A stretch of DNA of 64,000 nucleotides, taken from positions 2,418,001 to 2,482,000 of the forward strand of contig JAGFBZ010002379.1 in NCBI GenBank assembly GCA_018398805.1, written 5' to 3'. This DNA comes from Hirundichthys speculiger. Lineage: Eukaryota; Chordata; Actinopteri; Beloniformes; Exocoetidae. The notes beneath the pieces are model-generated. The model was not told the DNA's origin. It worked only from the letters and a program-made list of their open reading frames with translations, and made no database searches. Of the stretch, positions 1 through 27,345 are shown piece after piece. The position numbers and the translations under genes were made by a program. Within the stretch, counting starts at the first letter, position 1. The number at the start of each line of letters is the position of its first letter.

Positions 1-16831
<16,831 letters not shown>

Positions 16832-19250
16832 TCATGTTGGTAGAATCGGCTCACTTGGTCTGCACCCTTTCATTTCAAACGTGACCAGTCAGTGGCAACT
16901 GGACTGAGCGAGCACTTGGTCTGCACACGTCAAAAAGACTTAAACACGAGCCTCTGTGCTCTGTGATTTTTCTCTTTTATCACGCTAACTTTTCTTACAT
17001 GTTTACGACGTTAAGGAGTTTCTCCGACAGCCCAGACAAGATATCGGATGCCTTCTTGAAGAAAAAAAAAAACAAAAACTGACTGAGTCGCTCTGTGGGA
17101 TGGCTTCCACCCCCAGAGTCTCTGAACTGCCTTTAAGGGAGAAAGCACACTCTTTTCTAGGATGGATGTGTTTTTTGTTTTTTTTGTTTTTTTTTTTGCT
17201 GTTGTTGTTTTTCAAATCCAGAAAGATGCTTTATTTCCTGCGTATGCCATGAGGGCATCCTTTTCATTTCTTGTGGCAAGGCAGCATAACATGAGGGTAA
17301 TATATGGACATCAAATCAACTAAATGCAGACACCAAACAGTGAATAACAAGTGGCTTTGACGTTGCTTATTTTGTATTATGTATCTGTATTATAGCATAA
17401 AGCACATCTAAACTCTAAAACAATCTAAGTGTTAAAATTTGTGTTTGCCTTTTCAATATTAAAGCCTTTCGGAGGCCAGGTTTCTAAGCTGAAACGACTG
17501 ACCTTTTCCCATTTTCCTGTACGTCTTACTACTCAGTGGATTCTCACCTGGCTGTAATATGTAGAGTCTTAAAGAAACATTTGTTTTGCTGTTTTCATTG
17601 TAATCAGATTCCACTGAAACAATACATTCCTGGTGTATAAAAGGACAGTTAAAGTCGCCTTACCCTTGTGAATGAACAGCTGCAAGAAACTGGGAACTGT
17701 AGTTATGACAAGAGAGTCGTACGTGTCTGGAAAATAATAAGGCTCAAAACCCCCCCATGTAAAACCACAAATAAGGCTCTGTCATCCTGCATTGAGCAAC
17801 CTTGGACCATGTTGACACGCTCACTTTTCGAGGGGTTGTGGGACAAGAAGGGAGGGAAAAGAAAAGGAAGAGGCTCCTAAGACACCAGCTACATCTGGGC
17901 CATCGAGTCTGGAGTGTATTAGACTGTCTACACTTGGCTTATTAATTGAGGAGGCCAATTTGAATTTACAGCAAACTTCAAATCGATGCTGGGAGCATTT
18001 CCAAACTTCAAATGGACCGAGTCAAAGACATGATAAAAGCAAGCTGACACATCTGACATGAATGACTCCACATTCAGCAAACAAGTCTTGACGTTCAGGG
18101 AAACACTGAGTGGGGTTGGACTGTGAAGTTTATTGGGCCACAAATCCTGAGAAACTCTTTCAGTTGTGCACTCTGCATGAAACGGAGCAAACACATATTT
18201 CCTGTGTGCAAAGTTGTTTTGTTTTGTTTTTTTCCTTATACAACACTTAATACTGTATGTTTCATGACCAGGACTGAGCTAAAGACTTCCTCCGTGTATT
18301 TCATATTTGAACATTTGACCAGCTGCGTGTGTTGTTTTTTTTGTTTTTCTTTTTTTGCAGTGAGCACTTGATGGATTGATATTAGATGCCTTTTTTTTTT
18401 CAATCAAAGTGGTGCTCTGGGAAAATGAGGACGGGGATCGTGATTTAAAGACGAGTAAAAGGGCCCCAGGAGGAGTTTCTGGAAAGAATGAAAATACTGA
18501 CACTGTAAATGCACTTTAGATGGTAAAATAGCAGTTTTATAGGCAAAATTGGCTACATTTGTTCACAGGTCCGTGAATGGACACTTGTCAGGTATTGTAA
18601 AGGCTTTCAATATGTCATGCTGGCATTTTCTTTTAGTATTAAGTTCCCAATGCCAAGTTTAATAACCAGTCATGAGTTAACCACCAGTTACTCACTTCCA
18701 GTTTGTTTTACGTCTCAAAAAAAAAAAACAACTCTTGATTACATATATGAAATGTATGGCAGACATTGCACATTCTGTATATGTAATTGATATTTAAATA
18801 ACTTATTTTCTTTCTGTTTTTTTCATATCAACTGTAATTAGCTGTACTATATGAATAGCAATACCTTCCTGCATCATGCATATTGTTTTAGCCAGTAAGG
18901 AATTACAGTATGTATTGTAAAATATGTGTACAAATAATTTTATTTGGTTATCATTTACCTAATGATTGTCCATACAGATTTCCTTGTGTATTGAAACAAC
19001 AAAAGTAATGTCCATAACTATTTGTCATTCTGAAACATAAAAAAAAAAAAAAAACAAATTCTTGCCATAACCCAACTGTCTGATTGACTCCATGCAGGTA
19101 AGACACAACGCTGCAAAAAACAACCCAAAAAAAAAAAAAATAAAAAAAAAAAAAAAAAAAAACAATGTGCTTAATGACATTGGAAAAAAAAAAAAAAAAA
19201 AAAAAATTAAAAAAAAAAAAAAAAAGAATACGTGGCTTTGCAAAAATAAA
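16832..19250 (+). other. sash1: sash1 3' UTR (end uncertain)
   Basis: Non-coding AT-rich sequence after the stop. ATTAAA at 17458-17463 is a possible proximal polyadenylation signal. AATAAA at 19245-19250, just after long A tracts, is a possible distal one, which would give a 2.4-kb UTR; I recall the human SASH1 UTR as also being kilobases long. The true end cannot be read from sequence alone. Confidence 0.5.
19038..19226. repeat. A-rich tracts
   Basis: Four long A runs (starting near 19039, 19126, 19183 and 19210) separated by short unique spacers. Could be old retroposon tails or slippage products. Confidence 0.85.
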
Positions 19251-20151
19251 AATAAGGCTCAGCTCGTTTTAATTAAAGCCAGTATGTCCAACGTGTTATT
19301 TTATTATTGGTTTGAAGAAACAGTTAGGTTTCTATGGTTATGTTGGAGAGAAAACAAAAAATAATCTTTAATCACACTGGTATTTTTGCTAAGCTGGATG
19401 ACAAACTTATATACTTTCTATACTGTCTGAAGTTCAGTTGGGCTCGCCCTCTAAAAACAAGGAGCTTAAGAAAACTTGCTTTGTTGTGTCGGGCTTGTAA
19501 ACGCCTCATTTAGAAAATGTACACATCTGCCAAGACACCAAGGTCCGCAGCAGCTGAAGTCTAAAGATCTGCTGCTCCTGCTTGCCTTTTGTCACAGTAC
19601 AGCTGTTGTCAAAGGCACACTCAGATTTTTTTTTTCTTATTTCTCAGCATCTAAAGTAGGATCCACAGACTGTATAAGGAGAACTGGATAAAATGCATGT
19701 GATGTCACACAGGTCACCATCCCCCGCAGTCAATCCAAAAATGGGCCAGTGGCTAGAATGTGTAAGCCACATTAGCTCTGTTACAACAAGTTAGACATTT
19801 TATCTTGGAACAGCTCATGCTAGCCAGTGATGCTCACTAGCATTGGCTTACATTCATTCTGGTCTAATTTGTCGAGCTAAATTCACGTCTGCACAGATGC
19901 CATGTCAAATGTAGCTATGGAGACTGAAACTGTTTTGTTTTGGGGTTGTTTTTTTTGTTATAAAAACAGGCTATAAATACCATATTTCTGCTTGTAAAGG
20001 GCCCCAGGCGTGATGCAAAACCTGACCGGAAGGGTCTAGTTTGACCCCCAAAATTCCAAATTTGTTCTTACATCATTTACATGTTCTTGCAGATTAAAGA
20101 AAATAGCTCTTTGTTTGTTTTCTTATTTATTTTCTTCAAATATCAGTACAT
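19251..20151. other. Intergenic, no gene seen
   Basis: Part of this stretch (about 19665-19720, AGACTGTATAAGGAGAACTGG then TGATGTCACAC) resembles sequence at about 41079-41130 and, inverted, at 59400-59435: a dispersed repeat family. Otherwise nothing recognised. Confidence 0.55.
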
Positions 20152-20334
20152 GGGCCAGTGCATAGCTCAGTGGTTTCAGCAGGCAGCTCCACCACAGAGG
20201 TGACAATCCTCCTGCAGCAGTCACAGGTTCAAGTCCCAGCATGCAACCTTTTGCTGCATGTCTTCCCCTCTCCCCTTTCCTGTCATTCTTCACTTGAAAT
20301 AAAAGTCAGTAGTGCCACAAACAAAAAAAAAAAA
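20152..20334 (+). mobile_element. tRNA-derived SINE
   Basis: The head is tRNA-like, with pol III A box TAGCTCAGTGG (20163-20173) and B box GGTTCAAGTCC (20226-20236). It is followed by a pyrimidine-rich body (CTTCCCCTCTCCCCTTTCC), AAATAAAAG and an A-rich tail. ACATG flanks both sides as a possible short target duplication. A familiar teleost SINE type. Confidence 0.8.
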
Positions 20335-21399
20335 CATGCTGCCATCCAGAAATTTCTTATTTTAATTTTAAGAGCTATAACTGTATAATTTGTGTCAAGT
20401 TTAAATTTCAAACTTTAGTTTAATTTTGGGGAAACAAGTCCAAATATCTGAAAATGTCTAGCCCCCAACTTATTCCCACTGGATGGTCCATTCATTCTTA
20501 ATTTAGAAAGGTAAATTTGATTAGAAATGGACTGTTTAATTCTACACCATGTGCCCATAATCCAAACATAGTGGTCCTTTTTTAAATATGCAATGCTCAT
20601 GAAAGATCCAGGCTAATTTCTTTTTCCCTCTCGCAGTTTTTGCTTTTTCCCCCTCCTCTCCCAATATTTACTCGTATTTGATTTGGGCATACAAACCTTG
20701 AGGGAACTCCACGTTGGCAGACAAACTCCTCACTGAGTCTGTGAGCAAACTCTTTCTGCAGGTCTCGAGGTGCTAAATTACTGATAAAACAAAGCTGAGG
20801 AGGAAAAATCGCTTGAGGAGACGCATCAAAAACGGATGATGGCCCCAGAGAAATTCTGGACCCATGTTGAGGAGTTTGGATTTGGAACAGTGACCTGTGC
20901 TACTGTACTGTGCAATAAATCTCACTGTTGATTTGGCTGGCCCAGCTATAAACCTCTAATCTATTTACAAGCTTTGTGCCAAGCTTACAAAATACAGAAC
21001 TGTGCAACTGATGTCCATTTACCTGGGGGGAAGCCATGCCAGTGGGCCTTTGACAGAGTGATTCTCTTCCTTCTTCATCACCTTTTCTTAGCTCCGCCTT
21101 CGCTCCCTCAACAACTGTCACCCTGAAAGGTTCTTAGTGAGGTCGTAACTGTTATGAGTAGCCTCCCAAGTGCAGCTGCAGTCAGTCGGTGGCTTCTGAC
21201 CCTGCTGTGGAAAAATATATGGCTTAATATGAGGCTGTAACAACTTGGCTTGAGGGGAGGTTTCATGTATTCACATGTGAGAAGGAGTCTGTTAGTGAGG
21301 CGGTCTCTGAGGTTCACCAATCTGTGATCAGCCGTCTACAAAATATGAAATGATTTTCGAGTTATGTTCTTCAGCGTTAAAAAGGACCTTGAATATCTC
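20335..21399. other. Intergenic, no gene seen
   Basis: No coding exon or recognised repeat. An isolated AATAAA at 20914-20919 has no gene in front of it that I can identify. Confidence 0.55.
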
Positions 21400-21785
21400 C
21401 TTATCTTCAGTACATAACATCAAAATATTCAGAGAATCTGGAGAAATCTCTGTGTGCAGGGGCTGAAACTATTAGATACCAGTGGTTTTCAGGCCTTCAG
21501 GCAGCACTGCATTGAAAACAGGCTTGACTCTGTTGGGGACCCCTGCATGGGCTCAGAACCACTTCTGGAAATCATTGTCCCACAAATTCAGTTCAAACCT
21601 CTAGCATGCAAAGAAGAAGTCATATGCGAACATGATTCAAATAAGTCATCATCTCATTTGGGTCAGAGCTCAGTTAAAAATGGAGCGAGGCAAAGTGGAA
21701 AAGAGTCCTGTGGTCTGAGAAATTGAAATTGAATCTCTTGGAGATGAGGGACCATCCAACGTGTTGTCAGCACTCGGCTCAGTAG
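21400..21785 (+). mobile_element. Degenerate Tc1-like transposase fragment
   Basis: The + strand resembles the middle of Tc1/mariner transposase genes common in fish: an ATTCAGAGAATCTGGAG motif, then codons resembling LRRHCIENRLDSV, W-A-Q-like and EPLLEIIV, CATGCAAAGAAGAAG, GGCAAAGTGGAAAAGAGTCC and finally GGACCATCCAACGTGTTGTC. Multiple frameshifts break it into short frames (longest 21454-21726). A dead fragment without visible terminal repeats. Confidence 0.6.
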
Positions 21786-22416
21786 TGTGTAGCTCTGGTG
21801 GGGTGGGGGGGGGGGGGGGGGCACATTAGCGCCAATGGAATGGGAAGTTTTCACATTTGGAAAGGGAACACCACTGGTGAAAGATTTATACAGGATTAAG
21901 AGCCACATATGCTCCCATCCAGAGAACCTCTTTTTCACGGAATTCCTTTCTTCTTTCGTACTGCATCTATAACAAAAGCATGGCTTATAGCAGAAGAGTC
22001 TGGGTGCTGAACTGTCCTGCCTGCCAGCCAGGCCTTTCACCAACTGAACACATTTGGCAGATAGACCCACAACTGTTGAGCAGCTTGATCCCTATATCAC
22101 GCTTTTTTTTTTTTCTTCAATAAAGTGTCCCAACCGTTTTGCAGTCAGGGTACGTACGTAATCAGGTCATCAAATGACATCAATGACATGATTAAAAAAA
22201 CAAGAAGTAATAAAACAAACCCGTTAAGTGTTATTCAACTGTCATCTTAACTTAATATGACAAGTGTCACCTTATTTGTTGACCCCTTACATTAATATCG
22301 GATCATGGTTCCTTGTCCTGTATGTTGATCCCAGTTGTGATTAAAGGTTTCAGTGGGCTGCGGAGATTTTTCACATTTCAAATTGGGCCTTGGTATTCTA
22401 AAATTTGGGAATGGCT
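21786..22416. other. Intergenic with G run
   Basis: Contains a G homopolymer at 21805-21821 (C run on the other strand, giving a spurious Pro-rich frame). Nothing else recognised. Confidence 0.6.
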
Positions 22417-22754
22417 GCTGTAGAGAGAAACTGAAATGGAAATTACAGTTTTACATGGGCTGTTCCTTTAATGCTAACGTGAACCCTGATTGGTTAAGGA
22501 TTCCAAATTGGACCAATAGTTTTTTCGACAGTTAAAATGGATAAAATAATTGCCGTTTGTGGTGGTGTAGTATATGGGCAGTGGCGATCATTTTGACAAA
22601 TAATTGCTGGCAGCAACATTAAAAAAGAATTTTTTTTATTTAATTTTTTTAGTTCATTTTTTGAAATGGTGAACTGAACTAGTTCATTTCAATTTTTATG
22701 AACTATGAACTTAACAATTGTAGAAAGTGTAGAAAGTGAACTTGCCCAACACTG
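22417..22754 (+). mobile_element. Truncated hAT-like element, copy 1
   Basis: 22417-22631 matches the reverse complement of 37061-37275 over about 215 bp. It continues into GTTCA/GAACT-rich subterminal sequence and ends CCCAACACTG, the same terminus type as the intact copy at 37021-37714. The other end is missing, so it is 5'-truncated. Confidence 0.65.
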
Positions 22755-23018
22755 GGCTCTGACATGCTGTCAGTCTATGTGTAAATCGCCTCTTCCTGCA
22801 GTGGACACGAGGAGGCGCTATTTCACGCGCTGCATCCCGCTCCAAAATCCTGCTATGAAGTGGAAGTTTCCCTTCTTTCCACGTTGAGTAATATGACACC
22901 CAATAGACTCGGAGGAGAAGGATGGACTCTTAACTTGACGGTAAGGACGGAAGGAAGGCGCAGTCATTCAACGGGCGCAAAGGAGCGGAGAGTGAGCAGA
23001 AGAGAAACGCTGTGCGCA

Positions 23019-23055
<37 letters not shown>

Positions 23056-23063
23056 GAGAGAGA
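23019..23063. repeat. (GA)n / (CAGA)n microsatellite in ust leader
   Basis: AG dinucleotides, then ACAG tetranucleotides, then AG again, within the probable 5' UTR. Confidence 0.9.
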
Positions 23064-23151
23064 AACAACAACAACAAGCCCCTCGGCTCCGGGAAGCGGA
23101 GCACATCTCCGGTGCCTGCGCGTCTCCAAATTCACTGGCTGTCCGACACAA

Positions 23152-23217
23152 ATGTACTCAAAGCGACGAGTTTCACTTTCCACAGGCGGATGGGTGACTT
23201 TCCACTACGCTTTGTGA
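23152..23217 (+). promoter_or_regulatory. Upstream ORF 1 of ust
   Basis: ATG at 23152, 21 sense codons, TGA at 23215-23217, ending 7 nt before the main start codon. Could reduce translation of ust. Confidence 0.45.
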
Positions 23218-23228
23218 GGAGGAGATGA
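23190..23228 (+). promoter_or_regulatory. Upstream ORF 2 of ust, stop overlapping the main ATG
   Basis: ATG at 23190, 12 sense codons, TGA at 23226-23228. The stop overlaps the main ATG (23225-23227) as ATGA, and a second in-frame ATG follows at 23228. The layout permits termination-coupled reinitiation. Confidence 0.45.
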
Positions 23229-23456
23229 TGAAGAATTTCAGCGGCAGTCCCCTTCAGAACAACAACCAGACTTGCAACCACATCAGAGAGAGGAACAACA
23301 GAAAGCACGGCTTGCTCTCGGTGTTGCCGCTGCGCTTTTCCCTGCGCGGGTATGGTTTCTGCATGGCTACGCTGTTCCTCTTCTGCTTCGGCTCCCTTTT
23401 TTACCAGCTGAACGGAGGACCTCCTCAACTCCTGCTGGACATCAGGCAGTATCTCG
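23225..23456 (+). CDS. ust: ust exon 1, uronyl 2-O-sulfotransferase (N-terminus)
   Basis: UST is a type II Golgi membrane enzyme that transfers sulfate from PAPS to the 2-OH of uronic acids in dermatan and chondroitin sulfate. The exon encodes 77 residues: a divergent basic cytosolic tail (1-42), the membrane anchor YGFCMATLFLFCFGSLFYQL (43-62), then the stem NGGPPQLLLDIRQYL. Human UST has RFSLRDYGFCMATLLVFCLG and SGGPPRFLLDLRQYLG at this place, so identity is clear. It ends one base into a Gly codon before donor GTAAGA (23457). Two adjacent ATGs start the frame; I chose the first. The catalytic sulfotransferase domain, with its PAPS-binding loops, is not in the window. Confidence 0.94.
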
Positions 23457-26400
23457 GTAAGAACTTCTCATTTTCACCGGGATGGCCGAAGTTCTCCATC
23501 AAAGATTGTTTTTTCCCCCCTCTGCAGGGTTAGATGTCCGTCTTTAGCAGGGCGCATACACATATATAGCTATATATAAAAGTATCTTCAATGAAATCTA
23601 ATTTGGCTCATGTGGATTTACAATTAACGGACTTCTCAGAAAGGATGAGGATGCTGTCATCTTCATGTGCATCATAATATTCCTTTAAAAAAAAAAAGTT
23701 TCCTTCCGCTTTTAAAATCCTACTTTGCGCTCCTGTTTGCGCGTGTCTAAGTATGACGGAGGACTATTACGGTAATCAGTGCTTAGTAACTGTTTAAACT
23801 GATACTGTCAGAGGATGGTGACCTCAACAAGCTCCTTCATAGTCAGCTGGCGCGCTCCAGCCACGCAGCGCTCTTTACGCACGGCTGGAACAAGGCACAG
23901 TCGAGGTCTAAGACGGACTTTTGATCCGTATTTTGTCACGGCAGCCTTTTAAAACTTTAAAATCAGGTTTAATTTCGACTTGACAATGCTCCATTTCTGT
24001 AATTTTGCGACACTGCGAAGTTCTCGTTGTGTTTTGTTCCATTTGCCACATGCAGGTGCTTTGGCTGAGTGATCAAGAGTCAAAAAGTTAAGGCTTTTGA
24101 ACGAAAAAGTTTGGTCTTCTGACACAAACCCCCTGTGATACTCTGCACAGAATCAAGCGCAAAAGTGATACAGCAGCGTCCTGGAATGTGTGTGTCCCTC
24201 TCTGTGTGTGTGTGTGTGTTGAAAAGAGTTTGTGTTCTTACCTTTTTCTAACATGGAGCTTTCTGGCCTTTATGGCCTGATAAACATCTGGAACAGAATA
24301 AGAGCCACTCACCAAGTCAACCACAAATCCCATGGGTCAGATTGGTTTCCTGTGGACACACACACACACACACACCTACGTATGTGCGCATACCTGCAGA
24401 CTACAACTGCACAATGCAGCTGAGAAAGAAGACTGACTTGGTGAAAAACATCAAAGCTGACAACTTTCCTCGTGTTAAGTTTTTAATCGGGCAAAAGAAA
24501 AGTGAAAGTATGAAAGTTACAGATCTGTTTGTCTCTCAACAGCTTCTGAAGAGGGAACTCTGCAAACGTAATTTGATTTAGAAATCAAAGCAGTGCCTTT
24601 TATTTTCGAGTAATTCCACAAAGTGAATACATGCACTGAGAGGGCCTGTAATGTCTTGCACAATCTCAAGTAGCACTTCACAGAAGTGCTCTGGAGCTAT
24701 TGGACAAACACACCCGTTGAAGCTTGTGGTGGTCACTGAACATATCTAGCTGCCATTAACTAGCATAGTTAAATATTTCTTCAAAATACCAATAAAGAGA
24801 CCAACATATTTGCACCCTCACAATTCAGATCTGTCGGGTATGCGTGGACCCTGAGAAGATCTGCGAGTGTCTGCTCCTAAATGGACAATGTGATCTCCAC
24901 TGCAGCTCTGCACGGAAACCCAGAGCACCTGGGGAATCTCAGACACTCACTTCTCTGTGATCCATTGATTTCAGAAGAAGTGTTTTCTTATATAATGTTA
25001 GCATTATCACAGTGCAGCGCTCCCACAGGGACCTGGATGAGTAACTGTCTCCACTTACGTTATGGAGGTGAAGCTTTGTTTCCAACAGAAAGTTGTGACA
25101 GAGGGAAATTGTTAATAAGGAGTTTCATTTGGGATTTAAAAAGGCCCCAGGAAGAGAATCTGCTTTGTTTTGGGTTATAATAGTGTTTGACTATAGCGTG
25201 TGTGTGTGTGGTAATTGATTTTACTTCCTCTTTCTACTCGATCTTAATCCCTAATGTAAAATATTGCACATTATCTATAAGATGCAGAAATAATGCTAAA
25301 CAAGTATGATACTGTGGTGATTATAAGACTGCAGCTCACTAATCTTTGCTGGACTGAGTTCCCTTTGCCACATAGAACCCCCCCCCCCCCTTCAAACTGT
25401 CACTGTGGATTGTACAATAACACGATGTTGGCTAGAAGACAGGAATCACTCCTGCGACCTATTATATCCAATGATCCAAGTCCAGCCTAAATTTATAATA
25501 GCCTGTAGTGTAAGAATCTATTGAACTGAAGAAATATCTGGGAAACATCCAGAAAGCTCTGTCACTGAATGTCAAAATGTAGCCCAGTTTCTGAGGATTC
25601 AGTTCTGATTTTCCGGGGGTCAGTACCAACGGACGCAGAGGAAACTGCCTTGGAAAAGCACACAGCCAAGCAGAGAAACGTAGCATGTGAAGTCGGCAGC
25701 GTGACAGCCAGACAAGTATCAACAAAAGACATCCAAAACAGTGAATAACTGTTGTTGGTTTTGCAGTAAAAACTTGTTGATCTAAGGTGTTATTCACACT
25801 TCTGCACTCATGTTGGTTGTTTTGAATAGTGTTTCTTGGATGCTTCTGTGTGAGTCATCGCATAAAGCTCGCAGCTGCTGCGGTAGAAATATTTTTTAAA
25901 ACCAATGTGGGATTTTAATAATCACTTATGATCTTCATAAGCTGACCAAACTGCATGTATCGTTTGTTCCAGCCATGTGCTGCGAGATAAAACACCTTTT
26001 TTTTCAGGAGCTGCAATGACTGATATGTAATAAGTAAACCAACAACAACCCTGGATGCTATTTTCCTTTTTCCATTCTCCTATTATCCATGTCTCTTTCT
26101 TTCTCACTTAAATCCACTGTTATATGCATTTTATTCATGCAATCACCATGATCTGCAGTTCGCTGTCTGATTAATATCATGTAATGAAAGTAAACATCAT
26201 GACAGTTTTCAGTCTGACTTGGAGATAGTTGCAGAGACATGGAAAATATAAAGAATTTCGTTCCCGCTACACCCGCCCTGTTGCGGTTGGTTCGGTGCGT
26301 TCCATACTGGTGGAAATGGCTGAGAATGGGAGGGGTACCAGACCCATTTCACAAGAATGTTTTTCACGATGTGAACGGGGATGGCCCGCCAGCCGAAGCA

Positions 26401-26698
26401 AAATGACCCCTACGGGTTAGAGATGCATCGACTGGGTGGCTGGTGATCAGAATTTGCTGACTTTCAGTCGGCTGGCTATGACCAGTATTCGTCCAACTGG
26501 ACGTGATAAATCAGAGATTTTTCTCTGGTTCAGTCAGGGCTGGCAGTTTTATGTTTATTTTAACAAGAGTAGAAGTAGGTTGATCAGTAAACTCTCTGGA
26601 TCAGAAGAGTTTTTTAGAAATCCTTTTCTTTCTTTACAATTAGTAAATGCTAAGTGCAGGATGGTACAACACACTCCCTGGAGAAGCAACATCCCAAT
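23457..26698 (+). other. 5' part of ust intron 1
   Basis: Contains TG (24202-24220) and CA (24355-24375) microsatellites and a C run (25378-25390). A frame at 24881-25180 has no splice or codon support. Around 26255-26450 a GC-richer patch ending in TTAGAGATGCATCGACT looks like eroded DNA-transposon sequence. Confidence 0.5.
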
Positions 26699-26706
26699 GT
26701 CTAAAC

Positions 26707-27337
26707 CAGGGATGCACATGGCTAACCGTTTAACCGTTTAACTGTTAACCGATAACAGTAACTCTAACCGATTAATACTAACGGTCAATTTTGTTTTTAA
26801 GCTACGTAATTCAATCAACTCATGGGGGCGTGTCGACAGGTGCAACAGGCCTCTGATTGGTCAATTCTGCATCCACGTAGAAAAGAGCGCGTCATCGAAA
26901 AAATGAGGAAGTACCCACATCTGTACGATTCTCGTTCTCCACACTACAAAGACAGCACATGTTCTAGTAATTCATGGAGGGAGATTGCGATGAATGTGGG
27001 TCTGGATACGGCCGAGACGGTGAGGAAGTGGAAAAACGGAAGAGATAAGTTTAGTAAGTTTAGCTAGTTCGTGATTGTCGCGCTTGCGTTGTGGCGTGGA
27101 ATAACATAGCGGAGACCGCGCTAGTATAAATCAAAAGTGACGGCGGCATCTCTGCGACAAGCTGACGGCGACACATTGCCACGGAAGTATACACGGGGAA
27201 GTGTCCACATGCGTCCACGACAACGCGCACAACATCGTGGCAGCCAACCCTCCCGGACTTATCGGTTAACGGTTATTTATCGTTAAAGGGCGTCGGTTAA
27301 CGGTCATTTAAAAAAAAATCCAAAATTTGCATCCCTA
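26707..27337 (+). mobile_element. Non-autonomous hAT-type element carrying a MADF-domain frame
   Basis: Ends CAGGGATGCA and TGCATCCCTA are inverted repeats. They are flanked by GTCTAAAC (26699-26706) and GTCTGAAC (27338-27345), an 8-bp target duplication with one mismatch, as expected of hAT transposons. Subterminal arrays of TAACCG at the left and CGGTTA at the right face each other. The middle contains the MADF frame listed next. There is no transposase, so it would depend on an autonomous relative. Confidence 0.75.
26822..27067 (+). CDS. MADF (Myb/SANT-like) domain reading frame inside hAT element
   Basis: 81 codons. Residues about 22-81 fit the MADF pattern: ERVIEKMRKYPHLYDSRS, HYKDS, NSWREIA, then VRKWKNGRDKF, with the conserved aromatic/Trp positions present. 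MADF domains bind DNA and occur in transcription factors and as accessory proteins of Harbinger transposons. Here the frame covers about one domain and then stops (TAG after KFS). Whether it is expressed is unknown; it may be a captured exon fragment. Confidence 0.55.
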   Translation: MGACRQVQQASDWSILHPRRKERVIEKMRKYPHLYDSRSPHYKDSTCSSNSWREIAMNVGLDTAETVRKWKNGRDKFSKFS

Positions 27338-27345
27338 GTCTGAAC

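Larger units (their letters stand above)
22780..23224 (+). promoter_or_regulatory. ust: ust promoter / 5' UTR region
   Basis: CpG-richer than its surroundings and directly upstream of the ust start codon. Contains a GA/CAGA microsatellite (23019-23063) and two short upstream ORFs listed separately. No clear TATA box. A possible leader intron (GTAAGG at 22940, acceptor TTTCCACAG at 23177-23185) cannot be confirmed. The transcription start is not identifiable from sequence. Confidence 0.5.

Noticed and set aside
19092..19364. Lys-rich frame
   Set aside because: Translation of A-rich tracts.
20163..20236. Apparent tRNA gene
   Set aside because: A and B boxes are present but the sequence does not close a tRNA cloverleaf and continues into a SINE body with an A tail.
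21663..22070. 135-codon minus-strand frame with Pro run
   Set aside because: Runs antisense to a dead Tc1 fragment and through a G homopolymer; no coding support.
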